Origin: an uncultured Muribaculaceae bacterium
Lineage (GTDB): Bacteria > Bacteroidota > Bacteroidia > Bacteroidales > Muribaculaceae
NCBI GenBank assembly: GCA_947628305.1
Contig: CANQZG010000008.1
Location: forward strand, 62,001-126,000
DNA length: 64,000 nucleotides
Direction of reading: 5' to 3'
The position numbers were made by a program, and so were the translations under genes. The notes below the pieces were generated by a model, which did no database searches, had not been told where the DNA came from, and saw only the letters and a program-made list of their open reading frames with translations. How positions within the stretch are numbered: the first letter of the stretch is position 1; each line of letters opens with the position of its first letter. This document shows positions 16,771 through 27,000 of this stretch, in pieces.

Positions 16771-17790
16771 ATGAGCAGAGGCGGCGGTCACAGCGGCGGT
16801 TCCTCTTCGCACGGCGGCGGAAGCTCGCATATGCATTCTTCTTCCGGCGGGCACAGCAGAGGGTATTCGTCATCGTCTTCTACGCGCTCTTCGCATACGT
16901 CCCGCGCATCGCACGGCGGATCCCGATCCGGTTGGCGCGGGCGTCCGTACACGCGCACGTATTACCGCCACGGCGTTCCGTATACGCGGACGGTCTACAC
17001 GCGTCCGCTTGGGTGCGTGTCGGTGTTCATCATCTGCTTTACGCTGCTGTTCATTTTCATGCTCGCTCGCGGGTGCAGCTCTTCCGGGAGCGCGGATGCG
17101 GAGCCGAGGTCGACGCTTGAGCGTCATCCTCTTTCCGCAAGCGCGTGCGGAGAGATCGACGTCTGGTACGAAGAGCATATGAGCGATCGCTGGATCAATA
17201 ATACGTCGGTCCTCAAGCAGGGTCTGGAGCATTTCTACGACGTGACCGGCGTGCAGCCGTACGTCGTCATCGTCGAGTCGATCCCCGACGTGAACGGATG
17301 CCCGACGGATAGTGAATTTACGAACTATCTGAAGGACGTGTATGACGACGTGATGCCCGACGGCGGACATCTTGTCATCGGCATATTCGATAACAGCGGC
17401 GTCGTCTCGGGCGATTATGATTGGGGCTTCGGCTGTTACGCGGGAAAAGACGCGGAGACGGTCATGGATCCGGAAGCGCGTGAGATCCTGCTCGATCATC
17501 TTGAACGGTATTATACCGACGACAGCTTGACGGACGAAGCGTTCCTCGCGCGTGCGATCTCCGAAACCGGCGATAAGATCATGACGGTGGACAAAGTCCA
17601 GTCGTCAAACGTGAAGACGATCGTTATCGTGCTTTCGTGCGTGGCAGTTGTTGCGCTTGTTGTCTGGTTCGTGATCCGCCGCAAGAAATTGCGCGTGGAA
17701 CAGGCGGAAGCCGATGCGGAGATTCTCGGGAAGGACCTCGGTTCGTCATCCGACGGCGATCCGCTGAAGGACAAATACAATGTTCCGTAA
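16771..17790 (+). CDS. Membrane protein with TPM-like domain and Ser/Gly/His-rich N-terminus
   Basis: Low-complexity N-terminus, TM, 'HFYDVTGVQPYVVIVESIPDVNG...LKDVYDDVMPDGGHLVIGIFDNSG' TPM-like, second TM. Confidence 0.65.
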   Translation: MSRGGGHSGGSSSHGGGSSHMHSSSGGHSRGYSSSSSTRSSHTSRASHGGSRSGWRGRPYTRTYYRHGVPYTRTVYTRPLGCVSVFIICFTLLFIFMLARGCSSSGSADAEPRSTLERHPLSASACGEIDVWYEEHMSDRWINNTSVLKQGLEHFYDVTGVQPYVVIVESIPDVNGCPTDSEFTNYLKDVYDDVMPDGGHLVIGIFDNSGVVSGDYDWGFGCYAGKDAETVMDPEAREILLDHLERYYTDDSLTDEAFLARAISETGDKIMTVDKVQSSNVKTIVIVLSCVAVVALVVWFVIRRKKLRVEQAEADAEILGKDLGSSSDGDPLKDKYNVP

Positions 17791-17816
17791 TTCGAATTTG
17801 AAAAGGAGATATAATC

Positions 17817-18500
17817 ATGGCAACCATTTTTGAAAGGATTTCTCTCATTTGTAAATCCAAGGTCAATTCACTTCTGGACCGCTTCGAAGACCCGGCGGAG
17901 CTGATCGACCAGACTATCATCGAGGCAAAGAAGGAATACGCCGAGAGCATCAAGGCGTCTTCCGAGGTGTTTACCGCCGAGAAGAAGGCTCTTGCCGACC
18001 TGCAGAAGGTGAAAGCCGAAAAGGCACAGTATGAGACGGTCGCCGAGAGAGCGGTCGCGGCGGGCAACGACGACGACGCTCGTCAGGCGCTCACCAAGGC
18101 GGCGGAGCTTGACGCCAGTGTGTCCAAGGCGGACGCGCGCTATCTGACGATGCGCAAGAACGCCGACGACCTGCGCAGGAAGCTGCAGGAGCTCAAAGAC
18201 GGTATCGCCGGGATGGAATCCAAGGCGGCAGAGATCAAGGCGGATATGGCGATCGCCGACGCTACGAAGAAGACTTCGAAGATTTCCGGCGCCATCAACG
18301 CGAACGCGTTTGAGACGTTTGACCGTCTTGCCGAGAAAGCCGAGAAGGAGCGTCTGTCCGCGGAGGCGATGGCGGATTATGAGGATTCCGCCATGAAGGA
18401 CGAAGACGCCGAGCTGCTGGCGAAGTATGCCGGTACCGCCGGGGACCCGTCCGTCGAAGAGAAACTTGCCGTGCTGAAAGCGAAGCTCGGCAAGGCTTAA
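17817..18500 (+). CDS. PspA/IM30 (Vipp1-like) family protein
   Basis: 'MATIFERISLICKSKVNSLLDRFEDPAELIDQTIIEAKKEYAE' and long coiled coil. Confidence 0.85.
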   Translation: MATIFERISLICKSKVNSLLDRFEDPAELIDQTIIEAKKEYAESIKASSEVFTAEKKALADLQKVKAEKAQYETVAERAVAAGNDDDARQALTKAAELDASVSKADARYLTMRKNADDLRRKLQELKDGIAGMESKAAEIKADMAIADATKKTSKISGAINANAFETFDRLAEKAEKERLSAEAMADYEDSAMKDEDAELLAKYAGTAGDPSVEEKLAVLKAKLGKA

Positions 18501-18617
18501 GGTTTGTTTGTCTGTCTACCTAATATTACCTCCATGCTGGGCGCACGACTTCGGTCGTGCGTTCGGCGTTTTCGGAAGAAAATCGGAAGAAGATCCGCTG
18601 AATTTTCACGGTATCTC

Positions 18618-18646
18618 TTGATTTTTGCATCGGTTTGTGTTATAAT
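18618..18646 (+). promoter_or_regulatory. SigmaA-type promoter
   Basis: ttgatt-17-tataat. Confidence 0.75.
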
Positions 18647-18670
18647 GGATGTATAGAAAGGTGATGTCGT

Positions 18671-19381
18671 ATGGCAAAGAATACGTTTTATGCGGTGCAG
18701 AAGCATCCGGATCCGACGAAGGTCGGTATTTATTCGTCGTGGACGGCATGCGAAGCCGTGGTCAAAGGCGTTCCCGGCGTGATTTACAAGGGATTTGCTA
18801 CGGAAGTCGAGGCGACCGCTTTTTTAGGCAAGGACGGTTACGACCCGAAGCCGAAGCCCGCTGAGATCAAGGTCCCCGATACGCCTTATGCGTTCGTAGA
18901 CGGTTCCTATAATCCGAATACCGGCGTCGCGGGCTACGGCGGGTTCCTCTACGGTCCGCTGCGTTCCGACGGCACGCGTGTGCAGATGTTGGTGCTGGGG
19001 ACCGTGTCCGACAAAGAGTTCTGCAAACAGCGGAATGTCGCCGGAGAAGTCGCGGGCGCGACGCGCGCCGTTGAGCTTGCGCGGGAACGCCGCTACGATG
19101 ATCTGACGATCATTCATGACTACATGGGTATCGCGTCGTGGGCGAACGGCTCGTGGAAGGCGGGCAACGCGTACACGCAACGGTATGCCGCCTCCGTGCT
19201 GGACGCGCGGGCGGACGGCATGCAGATCCGCTTTGTACACGCGCAGGCACACACGGGGATCGAGGGCAACGAGATGGCGGACAGACTCGCCAAGGAAGCC
19301 GTCGGTGTGTCTGCTGGAGTACATGCGCCGTCGGTAGACTTCTCGGGCGTTGAAAGGACGGACGCGGCATGCGAGTATTGA
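18671..19381 (+). CDS. Ribonuclease HI with N-terminal viroplasmin-like domain
   Basis: 'YAVQKHPDPTKVGIYSSWTACEAVVKGVPGVIYKGFATEVEATAFL' and 'AFVDGSYNPNTGVAGYGGFL...HAQAHTGIEGNEMADRLAKEA'. Confidence 0.9.
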   Translation: MAKNTFYAVQKHPDPTKVGIYSSWTACEAVVKGVPGVIYKGFATEVEATAFLGKDGYDPKPKPAEIKVPDTPYAFVDGSYNPNTGVAGYGGFLYGPLRSDGTRVQMLVLGTVSDKEFCKQRNVAGEVAGATRAVELARERRYDDLTIIHDYMGIASWANGSWKAGNAYTQRYAASVLDARADGMQIRFVHAQAHTGIEGNEMADRLAKEAVGVSAGVHAPSVDFSGVERTDAACEY

Positions 19382-19827
19382 AGCGGGTTCTGCTGTGGCT
19401 GTGCGCTCTTGTGTGCGTGGCGGGGGTTTGCGCCGGATGCGCGTTGAAGCCGTCCGGCGACAGCCTTCGGCTGTCCGTCGGAACGGGGGATACGCTGGTC
19501 GTGACGCTGGATGGCGTCGGCGGATTGACGATGCGTATGGCGGATTCGAAAATTTATTTTACGGATGCCGTCGGACAGGAAGGCGCCTATATGATGTTCA
19601 TCGACGAAGCCGAGATCGAGAATCTGTTCGGGCAGGTCGGCGACGAGATGCGCGAGCAGACTATCGGCGGGCATACCGTGCAGATCGCATACGTCATGCT
19701 GGACGAGACGCTGTCGACGGTCGCCGTCGAGAAGGTCGGGAGCACCGGCGTGTGCTATGTCTCGGCGATGTTCATCGACGTGCTGGAGGCGTTGCTGCCG
19801 CACCTGACGGTCGTGCTCGATGCGTAA
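19369..19827 (+). CDS. Putative lipoprotein
   Basis: Signal peptide with lipobox-like 'LVCVAGVCAGCALK'. Confidence 0.65.
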   Translation: MRVLKRVLLWLCALVCVAGVCAGCALKPSGDSLRLSVGTGDTLVVTLDGVGGLTMRMADSKIYFTDAVGQEGAYMMFIDEAEIENLFGQVGDEMREQTIGGHTVQIAYVMLDETLSTVAVEKVGSTGVCYVSAMFIDVLEALLPHLTVVLDA

Positions 19828-19848
19828 GACTTGCGCGTCGATATTGTG

Positions 19849-19879
19849 AAAAAAAATGCGCATTGACGCATTTTTTTTC
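19849..19879 (+). terminator. Intrinsic terminator
   Basis: aaaaaaaatgcg cattga cgcatttttttt. Confidence 0.85.
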
Positions 19880-19889
19880 TGGAAATCTA

Positions 19890-19918
19890 TTGATTTTTGT
19901 GCGCGTTTGTGTTATAAT
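19890..19918 (+). promoter_or_regulatory. SigmaA-type promoter
   Basis: ttgatt-17-tataat. Confidence 0.75.
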
Positions 19919-19934
19919 AGATGCGTAAAAAGAA

Positions 19935-22412
19935 TTGGATATGAGAGGGCTTTTTGTGAACGGAACTGTTATGTTGAAGAAAGTCGAATCCCTGCTTGCC
20001 CGCGGGTATATGCGCGTGCGGGTACAGCAGATGTTCCGCGGCGGGCAGAAGCCGGACGGATGGTTCGGCTGTTTTGCGACGATCTATGAGTATCCGCATG
20101 ATCGGTTTCGTTTGACAGGCGTCTGCGCGGATTCCGTCGCTACGGATTGTTATCTGCTGGTCAAGGGAAAGCTGACGATGTCGAACGGGTATGAACAGGT
20201 GGCTTGTTCTCAAGTGCTTCTGGACGTTGACGACTACAACGGCATTATCACGTTTCTTTCCGGCAGGCGGTTTCCGCGTGTCGGTCGCGTCGAGGCTGTG
20301 CGTATGTATACGGCATACGGCAATATGCTGTTGCGTAAGATTCTGGAAGATCCGGATGGCGTAAGGACCAAGGCGGGCTTGTCAAAGGATCTGATGCGGG
20401 ACATCGTTGACGGCATGCGCATGCGGAACGTCGAGCAGTATCTTCAGCAGACGCTGCCCACACTGTCGGAGAAGTATTTAGGGCGTATCCTGCGGTCGTA
20501 CCGGGGAAACGTCGTCAATATCATTCAAGAGGATCCGTATCGACTGCTGGACGCCGGTGTTCCGTTCAAGATCGCCGACGGCATCGCCCTGCAGGCGTTG
20601 CATATGCGTCCCGACGCGCCGGAACGCATCGGGAACGGCATTGTCTATGTCATGAAAGACTTGCTGAACGGGGATACATATCTGAATCTGTCGGAGAACG
20701 ACGTTTTTACGTCGCTGTATGAACGAACGACGGAATTACTGGGTCTGCAGTGCGACAGGGTCGCGTTCGCGGACATGATCCGCAACGCTTGCGCGAAGAA
20801 GGCGTCGCTGTTGACCTTGCGCGTCGAGAAGGGCGAGAACCATCTGTATCGTTCCGACACGTATATCAACGAGCTGCGCATCACGACGTTCGTCAATGAA
20901 AGTCATCTTGTGCCGTTGGCGTCGGATCCTTCGACGGCGATCGTCTGCTACGAAGGCTCCCGCGGTAAATTGTTGACGGACGAACAGCGGAACGCCGTGC
21001 GTACGGCGGCGATGAACGGTCTGTCGTGCATCACCGGCGGACCCGGTCGCGGAAAGACGTTTGCCATTGATTGCCTCGCTTATGTGTTCCGGACGCGTCA
21101 TGTTGTGTCGTCCGCATCGCTTCGTTCGCATGTCGGCGCGACGGTGCTGCTCGCGCCTACCGGCAAGGCGGTCCGCCGTCTGCGGCAGTTGCGCGTGTGC
21201 CGTGATATGGACCTGCCCGTGTATACGATCGCAAAGTTTTTGCAGATCGCGAATGCCAACAAGTATATGTTCTCGTCGGTGGAGCATTTCATCGTCGACG
21301 AGGCATCCATGGTGTCGACGGACGACATGGGGCAGTTGATGATACACATGCAGGCGTATCGCCGCGACGGGTCGCGGGCGACGCTGACGCTGGTCGGCGA
21401 CGTCGATCAGTTGCCGCCCGTGGACGTCGGGTGTCCGTTCCGGGATATTCTTACGTCGGGAATGACGCCTGTGGCGTCTTTGACGGCGAATCTGCGGACG
21501 GATGCGCCGTCGATCGCAGAGAACGCCGACCGTGTGCGTGCCGGGGACGTCCGTCTGAAGTCCGCGTTGACATCGGACGGGGCTATCGAGTCCGTATTGG
21601 TCCCGACGGGCGACGACGAGGCGTCGCTGAAATACGTGCTGAATTTTTATAAGACGGCGCTGCTGCAGAACGATTTGAAAGACGTCGCGGTGCTGTCGCC
21701 CGTGAATAAGGGACCCGTGGGCGTCAGAGCGTTGAACATCACGCTGCAGGATCTTCTGAATCCGTCCCGGCAGGCGGTTTTTACGGCTGTCCCTTCCCCG
21801 GGGTATCCTATGGCGAGGACGCGTTGCGATACGCGGGGCGCGAGCGTTCCGGGGTTGTTCTATCGCGAGAGCGAAGAGAACCGGACGACCGTTCGCGTAG
21901 GCGACCGCGTGATGCTGACGAAGAATTGCGACAGTATCGAGTATTTTTACGTCGACAGGGAGTGCATGGTCAATCCCGACGCCGTGCCGACGTTCGATCT
22001 GATGAAGCCTGTCGTAGACAGGGACAGCGGCGTGTGCAACGGGGATTGCGGCGTCGTGCTGGACTTTACGCCCGCCGACGGCAATTGTCTGCTTGCGGTG
22101 ACGATTGGACTTGACGACGGACGCATCGCGCGGGTGACCGAGGACTTCTTTGAGCATGTCGCGTTAGCGTACGCGATGACGGTCCATAAGGCGCAGGGGT
22201 GCGAGTACGACACGGTCCTTTACGTCAGTCCGCGGCGTCTGCTGTCGACGCCCGGAGGGTTTGCAAGCAGAAATCTTGTATACACCGCGCTGACGCGCGC
22301 CAAGTCGTGCATGGAGATCATCGGTTCCAAGGAAGCGTTGGATCGGTGCATTCTGACGCCGTCGGCAGACAGGCATTCGATGCTGAAAGACCGCTTGAAC
22401 GATGTGATTTGA
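19935..22412 (+). CDS. RecD2/TraA-like SF1B DNA helicase
   Basis: 'LTDEQRNAVRTAAMNGLSCITGGPGRGKTFAIDCL', 'FIVDEASMVSTDDMGQL', 'LVGDVDQLPPVDVGCPFRDIL', 'AYAMTVHKAQGCEYDTVLY'. Confidence 0.9.
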   Translation: MDMRGLFVNGTVMLKKVESLLARGYMRVRVQQMFRGGQKPDGWFGCFATIYEYPHDRFRLTGVCADSVATDCYLLVKGKLTMSNGYEQVACSQVLLDVDDYNGIITFLSGRRFPRVGRVEAVRMYTAYGNMLLRKILEDPDGVRTKAGLSKDLMRDIVDGMRMRNVEQYLQQTLPTLSEKYLGRILRSYRGNVVNIIQEDPYRLLDAGVPFKIADGIALQALHMRPDAPERIGNGIVYVMKDLLNGDTYLNLSENDVFTSLYERTTELLGLQCDRVAFADMIRNACAKKASLLTLRVEKGENHLYRSDTYINELRITTFVNESHLVPLASDPSTAIVCYEGSRGKLLTDEQRNAVRTAAMNGLSCITGGPGRGKTFAIDCLAYVFRTRHVVSSASLRSHVGATVLLAPTGKAVRRLRQLRVCRDMDLPVYTIAKFLQIANANKYMFSSVEHFIVDEASMVSTDDMGQLMIHMQAYRRDGSRATLTLVGDVDQLPPVDVGCPFRDILTSGMTPVASLTANLRTDAPSIAENADRVRAGDVRLKSALTSDGAIESVLVPTGDDEASLKYVLNFYKTALLQNDLKDVAVLSPVNKGPVGVRALNITLQDLLNPSRQAVFTAVPSPGYPMARTRCDTRGASVPGLFYRESEENRTTVRVGDRVMLTKNCDSIEYFYVDRECMVNPDAVPTFDLMKPVVDRDSGVCNGDCGVVLDFTPADGNCLLAVTIGLDDGRIARVTEDFFEHVALAYAMTVHKAQGCEYDTVLYVSPRRLLSTPGGFASRNLVYTALTRAKSCMEIIGSKEALDRCILTPSADRHSMLKDRLNDVI

Positions 22413-22430
22413 GAGGAGGAAAAAAAAAGG

Positions 22431-23840
22431 ATGTGCAGAAGAGTACTGCCGCTGTTGGTCGCGTGCGTCCTGCTGTTGTGCGGGTGCGGTGATCGGCTGT
22501 CGGCGTTCGAGACAAGCAGCGCGTCGTCGGAGGACGCCGCGGACAAGGGCGTCGGCAGGGACGGCTGGGAGGTGCATGCGTATGCGAAGCCGGAGCTGTC
22601 GGCGACGTCGTATCGGCTGTACTATCCGGTCAAGCCTTCCGGGTCGGTCACGCCGCTTGCAACGACGGCGCTTGACGCCGAGACGTACGCAGTCGACCGG
22701 TTCAAGGACGACGCATGGCTGAACGGCGTGTTTGAGTTGCGCGATGCGTATTACGAAGAAGGACTGTCGGAGACATACGCGGACGGCGTTTTTACGTCGT
22801 ATATCGTGCATGATTTCCTCGTCGGCAGACGCGGAGACGGAGCTTTCGACGATTTCCGCCTTTCAACGTATTGGGATACGTCCATGATCGAAAACAGCTT
22901 CGCCGCCGTCGGCGTTGAATTTTACGGCGTCGAAACCGCCGCAGGAACGCAGGAAACTTCGCAGGACGCAGTAACGCAAGAGACGATCGCGTCGTTTCTG
23001 TCGGCGTATTTTCCTCAAGACCTTGCAGAGGTATTGGCGTACGGTGCCGATAAGGACGGCTTGAATGAGGATGGCGGCGAGATCGCCCCCGGGTGTCTGT
23101 ATGAGACGGTCGCCGTGGGGGATGATATATACGCGCTGATCCGCACGGTGACGGACGCCGGGGACGGTCGTATCAACGTAACGATGCAGGTGTCGGTCGA
23201 GTCTTTGCAGGGCGTCGCGTCGATGTTTGACGAAGATACCGATTGGGTTTCCGTGGACGTGTTCGAGCATTACGACGGCGGATACGTTTCCGTCATTGAC
23301 GACCTGCAGACGCTTTTGTCTGAAAATACGGACGTGTCTTTCGCGTCGGCAGGGTCGACCGCGCTTCGTTCGGGCACCGCTTTTGACGGACTGTTCCGCC
23401 TGTCCGCCGCAGAGTATCGCCTGACCAAGCCGCTGTCGTATGCGTATCAGGAAATCCCTTCGGAAGAAGAGGAGGGAGGTCTTGTGCGTACGCTCTCGGC
23501 TTCTTTCCGGAATTGCCCCGCGAATGTTGACAACGCACATTCCCCCGTGATGACGGTCACGGTAACGGATATTGACGGTCGTGCCTGCGTGTCTGTGTCG
23601 GATTCCGTCGGCTATGCGTCCGGGGAAGACGCCGAAGAGGAAGTTCTGTCGTTGTTCCGGCAGCGCATCGAGATGCTTCTGGGCGCGGCGCCTTCGTTCG
23701 ACGCCGACGCGGTGCGTTATTGTACGGTCCCGTTTGCCGCGGGAGACGCTTCCGGGACCGTAGCGCTGGAAGAAGACGCGCAGGGCGTTACCGCTTCGTA
23801 TGCTTTCACAGCCATAGACCTTCTCTCGGTACTATCGTGA
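22431..23840 (+). CDS. Putative lipoprotein
   Basis: N-terminal 'VLPLLVACVLLLCGCGDRLS' lipobox. Confidence 0.7.
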   Translation: MCRRVLPLLVACVLLLCGCGDRLSAFETSSASSEDAADKGVGRDGWEVHAYAKPELSATSYRLYYPVKPSGSVTPLATTALDAETYAVDRFKDDAWLNGVFELRDAYYEEGLSETYADGVFTSYIVHDFLVGRRGDGAFDDFRLSTYWDTSMIENSFAAVGVEFYGVETAAGTQETSQDAVTQETIASFLSAYFPQDLAEVLAYGADKDGLNEDGGEIAPGCLYETVAVGDDIYALIRTVTDAGDGRINVTMQVSVESLQGVASMFDEDTDWVSVDVFEHYDGGYVSVIDDLQTLLSENTDVSFASAGSTALRSGTAFDGLFRLSAAEYRLTKPLSYAYQEIPSEEEEGGLVRTLSASFRNCPANVDNAHSPVMTVTVTDIDGRACVSVSDSVGYASGEDAEEEVLSLFRQRIEMLLGAAPSFDADAVRYCTVPFAAGDASGTVALEEDAQGVTASYAFTAIDLLSVLS

Positions 23841-23880
23841 AATGCTCATGGAAAAATTTTGATAAAAATACATTCAGGTC

Positions 23881-23909
23881 TTGACTTTTCACGCGGTCCG
23901 TGCTATAAT
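23881..23909 (+). promoter_or_regulatory. SigmaA-type promoter
   Basis: ttgact-17-tataat, overlaps the ORF-track N-terminus of the RNAP ORF. Confidence 0.75.
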
Positions 23910-24042
23910 AGAAGCAAGAAAGAAAAACCATCTTCCTTGCGTCGGCGGACGCGTACGGGCTTGTGTTTTCAAGTTGGTTCTCTTTACGCCGGAGCGCACG
24001 GAAGGTACGCTCCGGTTCGTTTTGTATAGGGGGAGAAATCGC

Positions 24043-27000
24043 ATGAGCGTTACGTTGCGCTATTTCAATGAGTACGTCTATTACAGAGCCGTAACGAATT
24101 TAGGAAAATACCGTGCGGAAAACGGCGGGGAGCCGTTGACGACGTCGCAGGCGCGCGCGTTGCGCACGGCTGTCGGGAAAGCTCTTGAACAAAATTCCGT
24201 GACGGTCGCCACGGCGAACAAGACGGCGATGTTCTCGGCGCTTCGCGAAGCGTTCGGTCCGGACGGCGCGTCGGCGTTTACCGACGCGGATTATACGGAT
24301 GCCGTCGGGACGTTTTCCCGGTTTACCGGCATCGCGTCCGCTTCGGGATCTCGCGACGGGGCGACGACGTTCGCGGACCCCGTCGTTCCGCTGTCGCCGT
24401 ACGACCCCGCGCATGCGCTCCGGGACGCGTTCATGCGGAACGGATCGCAGTTGCTTTTCGCGAGACGCGGCGATATTATGACCGACAGGCAGACGCCTGC
24501 CGAGATCGATCCGTCGACGGTCCCGCTGCAGACGGCTCGCGGACTGCAGACCGCGAACGGACACGATCCGTGGAGCACGCGTCTGCGTTTGCTTTCGTCT
24601 GCGGATAAGTCCGGCGCGTCAATGCTTGCGCCGTATATGTCGCAGGAAGAGTACGAGACGGCGTCTGCGTGGATGGAACGCGCCGGGGAAGACGACGAGA
24701 CGAAATTCATGTCCCTTCAGGCGCTTCGGAAGAGCGCCGGACTGCTTCGCCTGATGAAGGAAAACGGAATCTCTTATGAGATCCTCGCCGACGATAATCC
24801 CGGACAGCTGCGCGCCCGCATCACGGGGACGCGCACCAGCGTCCGCATCGCGGATACGCGGGATAACGAAGCGTATATCGGACGCGTATACGATAACGGG
24901 ATCGTGTATCGGTATATGACGAATAAGCCTGTCGCGCAAGACGTGCGGTTGACCGAAGGGTATACGCCGCGGAATGCACAGGAGTGTTTTGATTTGCTGC
25001 AATACGCGATGGGGCATTCGGTGCGCCGCTGGGACGACAGCGCGAACGTCGGCGAAGCGACGGACGTCCTGTCGCGCCGTCAGCGCTGGACGAACGGCGA
25101 GAAGCGCTTTGCGTCCGTGCGTGTGAATCAGTCTTACCATTCGGCACAGAACGCGTCGTATTTCATCGGCGCTCTGCCGTCGAACGAGCGCTACAGCGTT
25201 TTGCTTCATGCGGATTATCAGCGCGGGCGCGAGCTGGTCCATTTCAGTACCCCGTCCGCCGCGGAACAGTATCTGAAGGACGCCGTGTCGTCGGCGCGGG
25301 ATGCGTTCGCACAGGATGTGCGGCTGGACGAGTTGATCGCCGCGGCGGCGGAGCATAAAGACGATGAAGATTACGCGTTTGATTTCAGCGGCGACGAGGT
25401 CGTCGCGTCCGTACAGAGGGGTTACTGGGATATTCTGACCTCGAAGGAACCGCTGGAGGTGTATCACCCCGGCGCGAAGTATGATGCGTATCTGGAAGGG
25501 CTGGACGAGAGCGACGACGACGTCGCCGAGGCGGTATCGCTGCGTGATGTTCCGACTTATGAGGGAACGCCCGAGGAGAAGGTCCGTCAGCACATGGCGG
25601 ATAATCTGGATTATTTCATCGGTACGTTTGAGCCGGACGCGGAAGGTCTGCGGTTCGATCCGACGCGCGTCAGTCAGTATATGTCGTCGGCATACAGCAT
25701 GTTCTCGAATGAGCGGAACATGATCCGCGTGCTCCGCGCGTGCGATATTCCTGCCGAAGCATTGCGCGGGAATCATTACTACACGTCATACGTCAAGGAT
25801 AATCTGATCAAGTTCGACCCGTCGACGGCTTTGCCGATGTGCAAGTCGGAGAGTCCGTTTGTAAAGCGGACGTTTGAGAAGATCGCCTCAACGATCCGTG
25901 AGTCCGGCTGCGAGCTGGACGACGAGGCGGTACTGATGGATGCACAGGGCATCGTGCATTATACCGCGAGCAGGATCACCGGGCGGAACGTGACGGACAG
26001 CAAGGGGAATCCGAATAAGAAGACGTTCGAGGGGGAAATCGGTCAGGTGTTTATTCCCCGAGAGGACGGTATGATCGAGACGCAGTTTGCCGGTACGGAT
26101 AATTACTTGTTCGTGCCGGGATACGAAGCGTCGGTCGTGACCGGCGCGTCTACCGCCGGACAGACGCTGGAGCAAAGGACACGTCTGCGCGGGTATGAAC
26201 AGATCCTGCACGACGAGATCGCGCACACGCTCCGCGGCGACCTGATGCTGACGGACGCCGAGGTCGGTTCGCCCGCCGTGCTGAACAGCACGTACCGGCA
26301 CATGTACGGCGAACGGCATCCGCTGGATTGGGTCGAGCAGACGACGGAAGAGGGCATGGACGACGCGCTGCGCAACGCAATTATTCAGACCGAGGCGCGT
26401 CGCGTGAAGTACGACGGCATGTTCCGCGAAGGGTCTACGGTCAACGCGGACTATCGTGCGAACCAGTATGCGCAACCGGGCGACATCATCAACGATAACT
26501 TCTATAGCGCCTACGACGCGTCCGGGCGGCGCAATATGGCGTTGCTTTCGGAGGAAGGCAACGGGTATTTCGATAAGACGATGACCTCTTCGGGCATGGA
26601 GCAGGGCATGACGCGGTATCTGTGCGAAGGCACGGAAGTATTGCCCGACGGGTCGATGAAGCCGTCCGATAAGGGCGACGCCGTGCCGTTGATGAAGCAT
26701 GACGCGTTCCGTTTTGCCGAGTTCGATCCGTGGGATCGTCTGTTGATGACGTCTATGAACGCCATCAAGGCGTCAAGCATCACGAAGCCGTCGAAGGTCG
26801 CGCTGGTGACGTTGGACGGGCTGAACAGCAACGACGGGTTCATCGTCAGCAGTGCGTTCGCGGAAGCGAATCAGATCCGTTTGCCGAACGGATTGATCCG
26901 TCCGTTGCAGAAAGGCGATAAGATCTCGGATATGCATGGCAACAAGGGCGTCATTTCCGTGGTCGTCGATCCGGAAATGGACCCCGAGGAGGCGAAGGAG

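Noticed and set aside
20736-22157. - strand ORF antisense to RecD2-like helicase
   Set aside because: Arg/His-rich antisense shadow; helicase motifs lie on the + strand.
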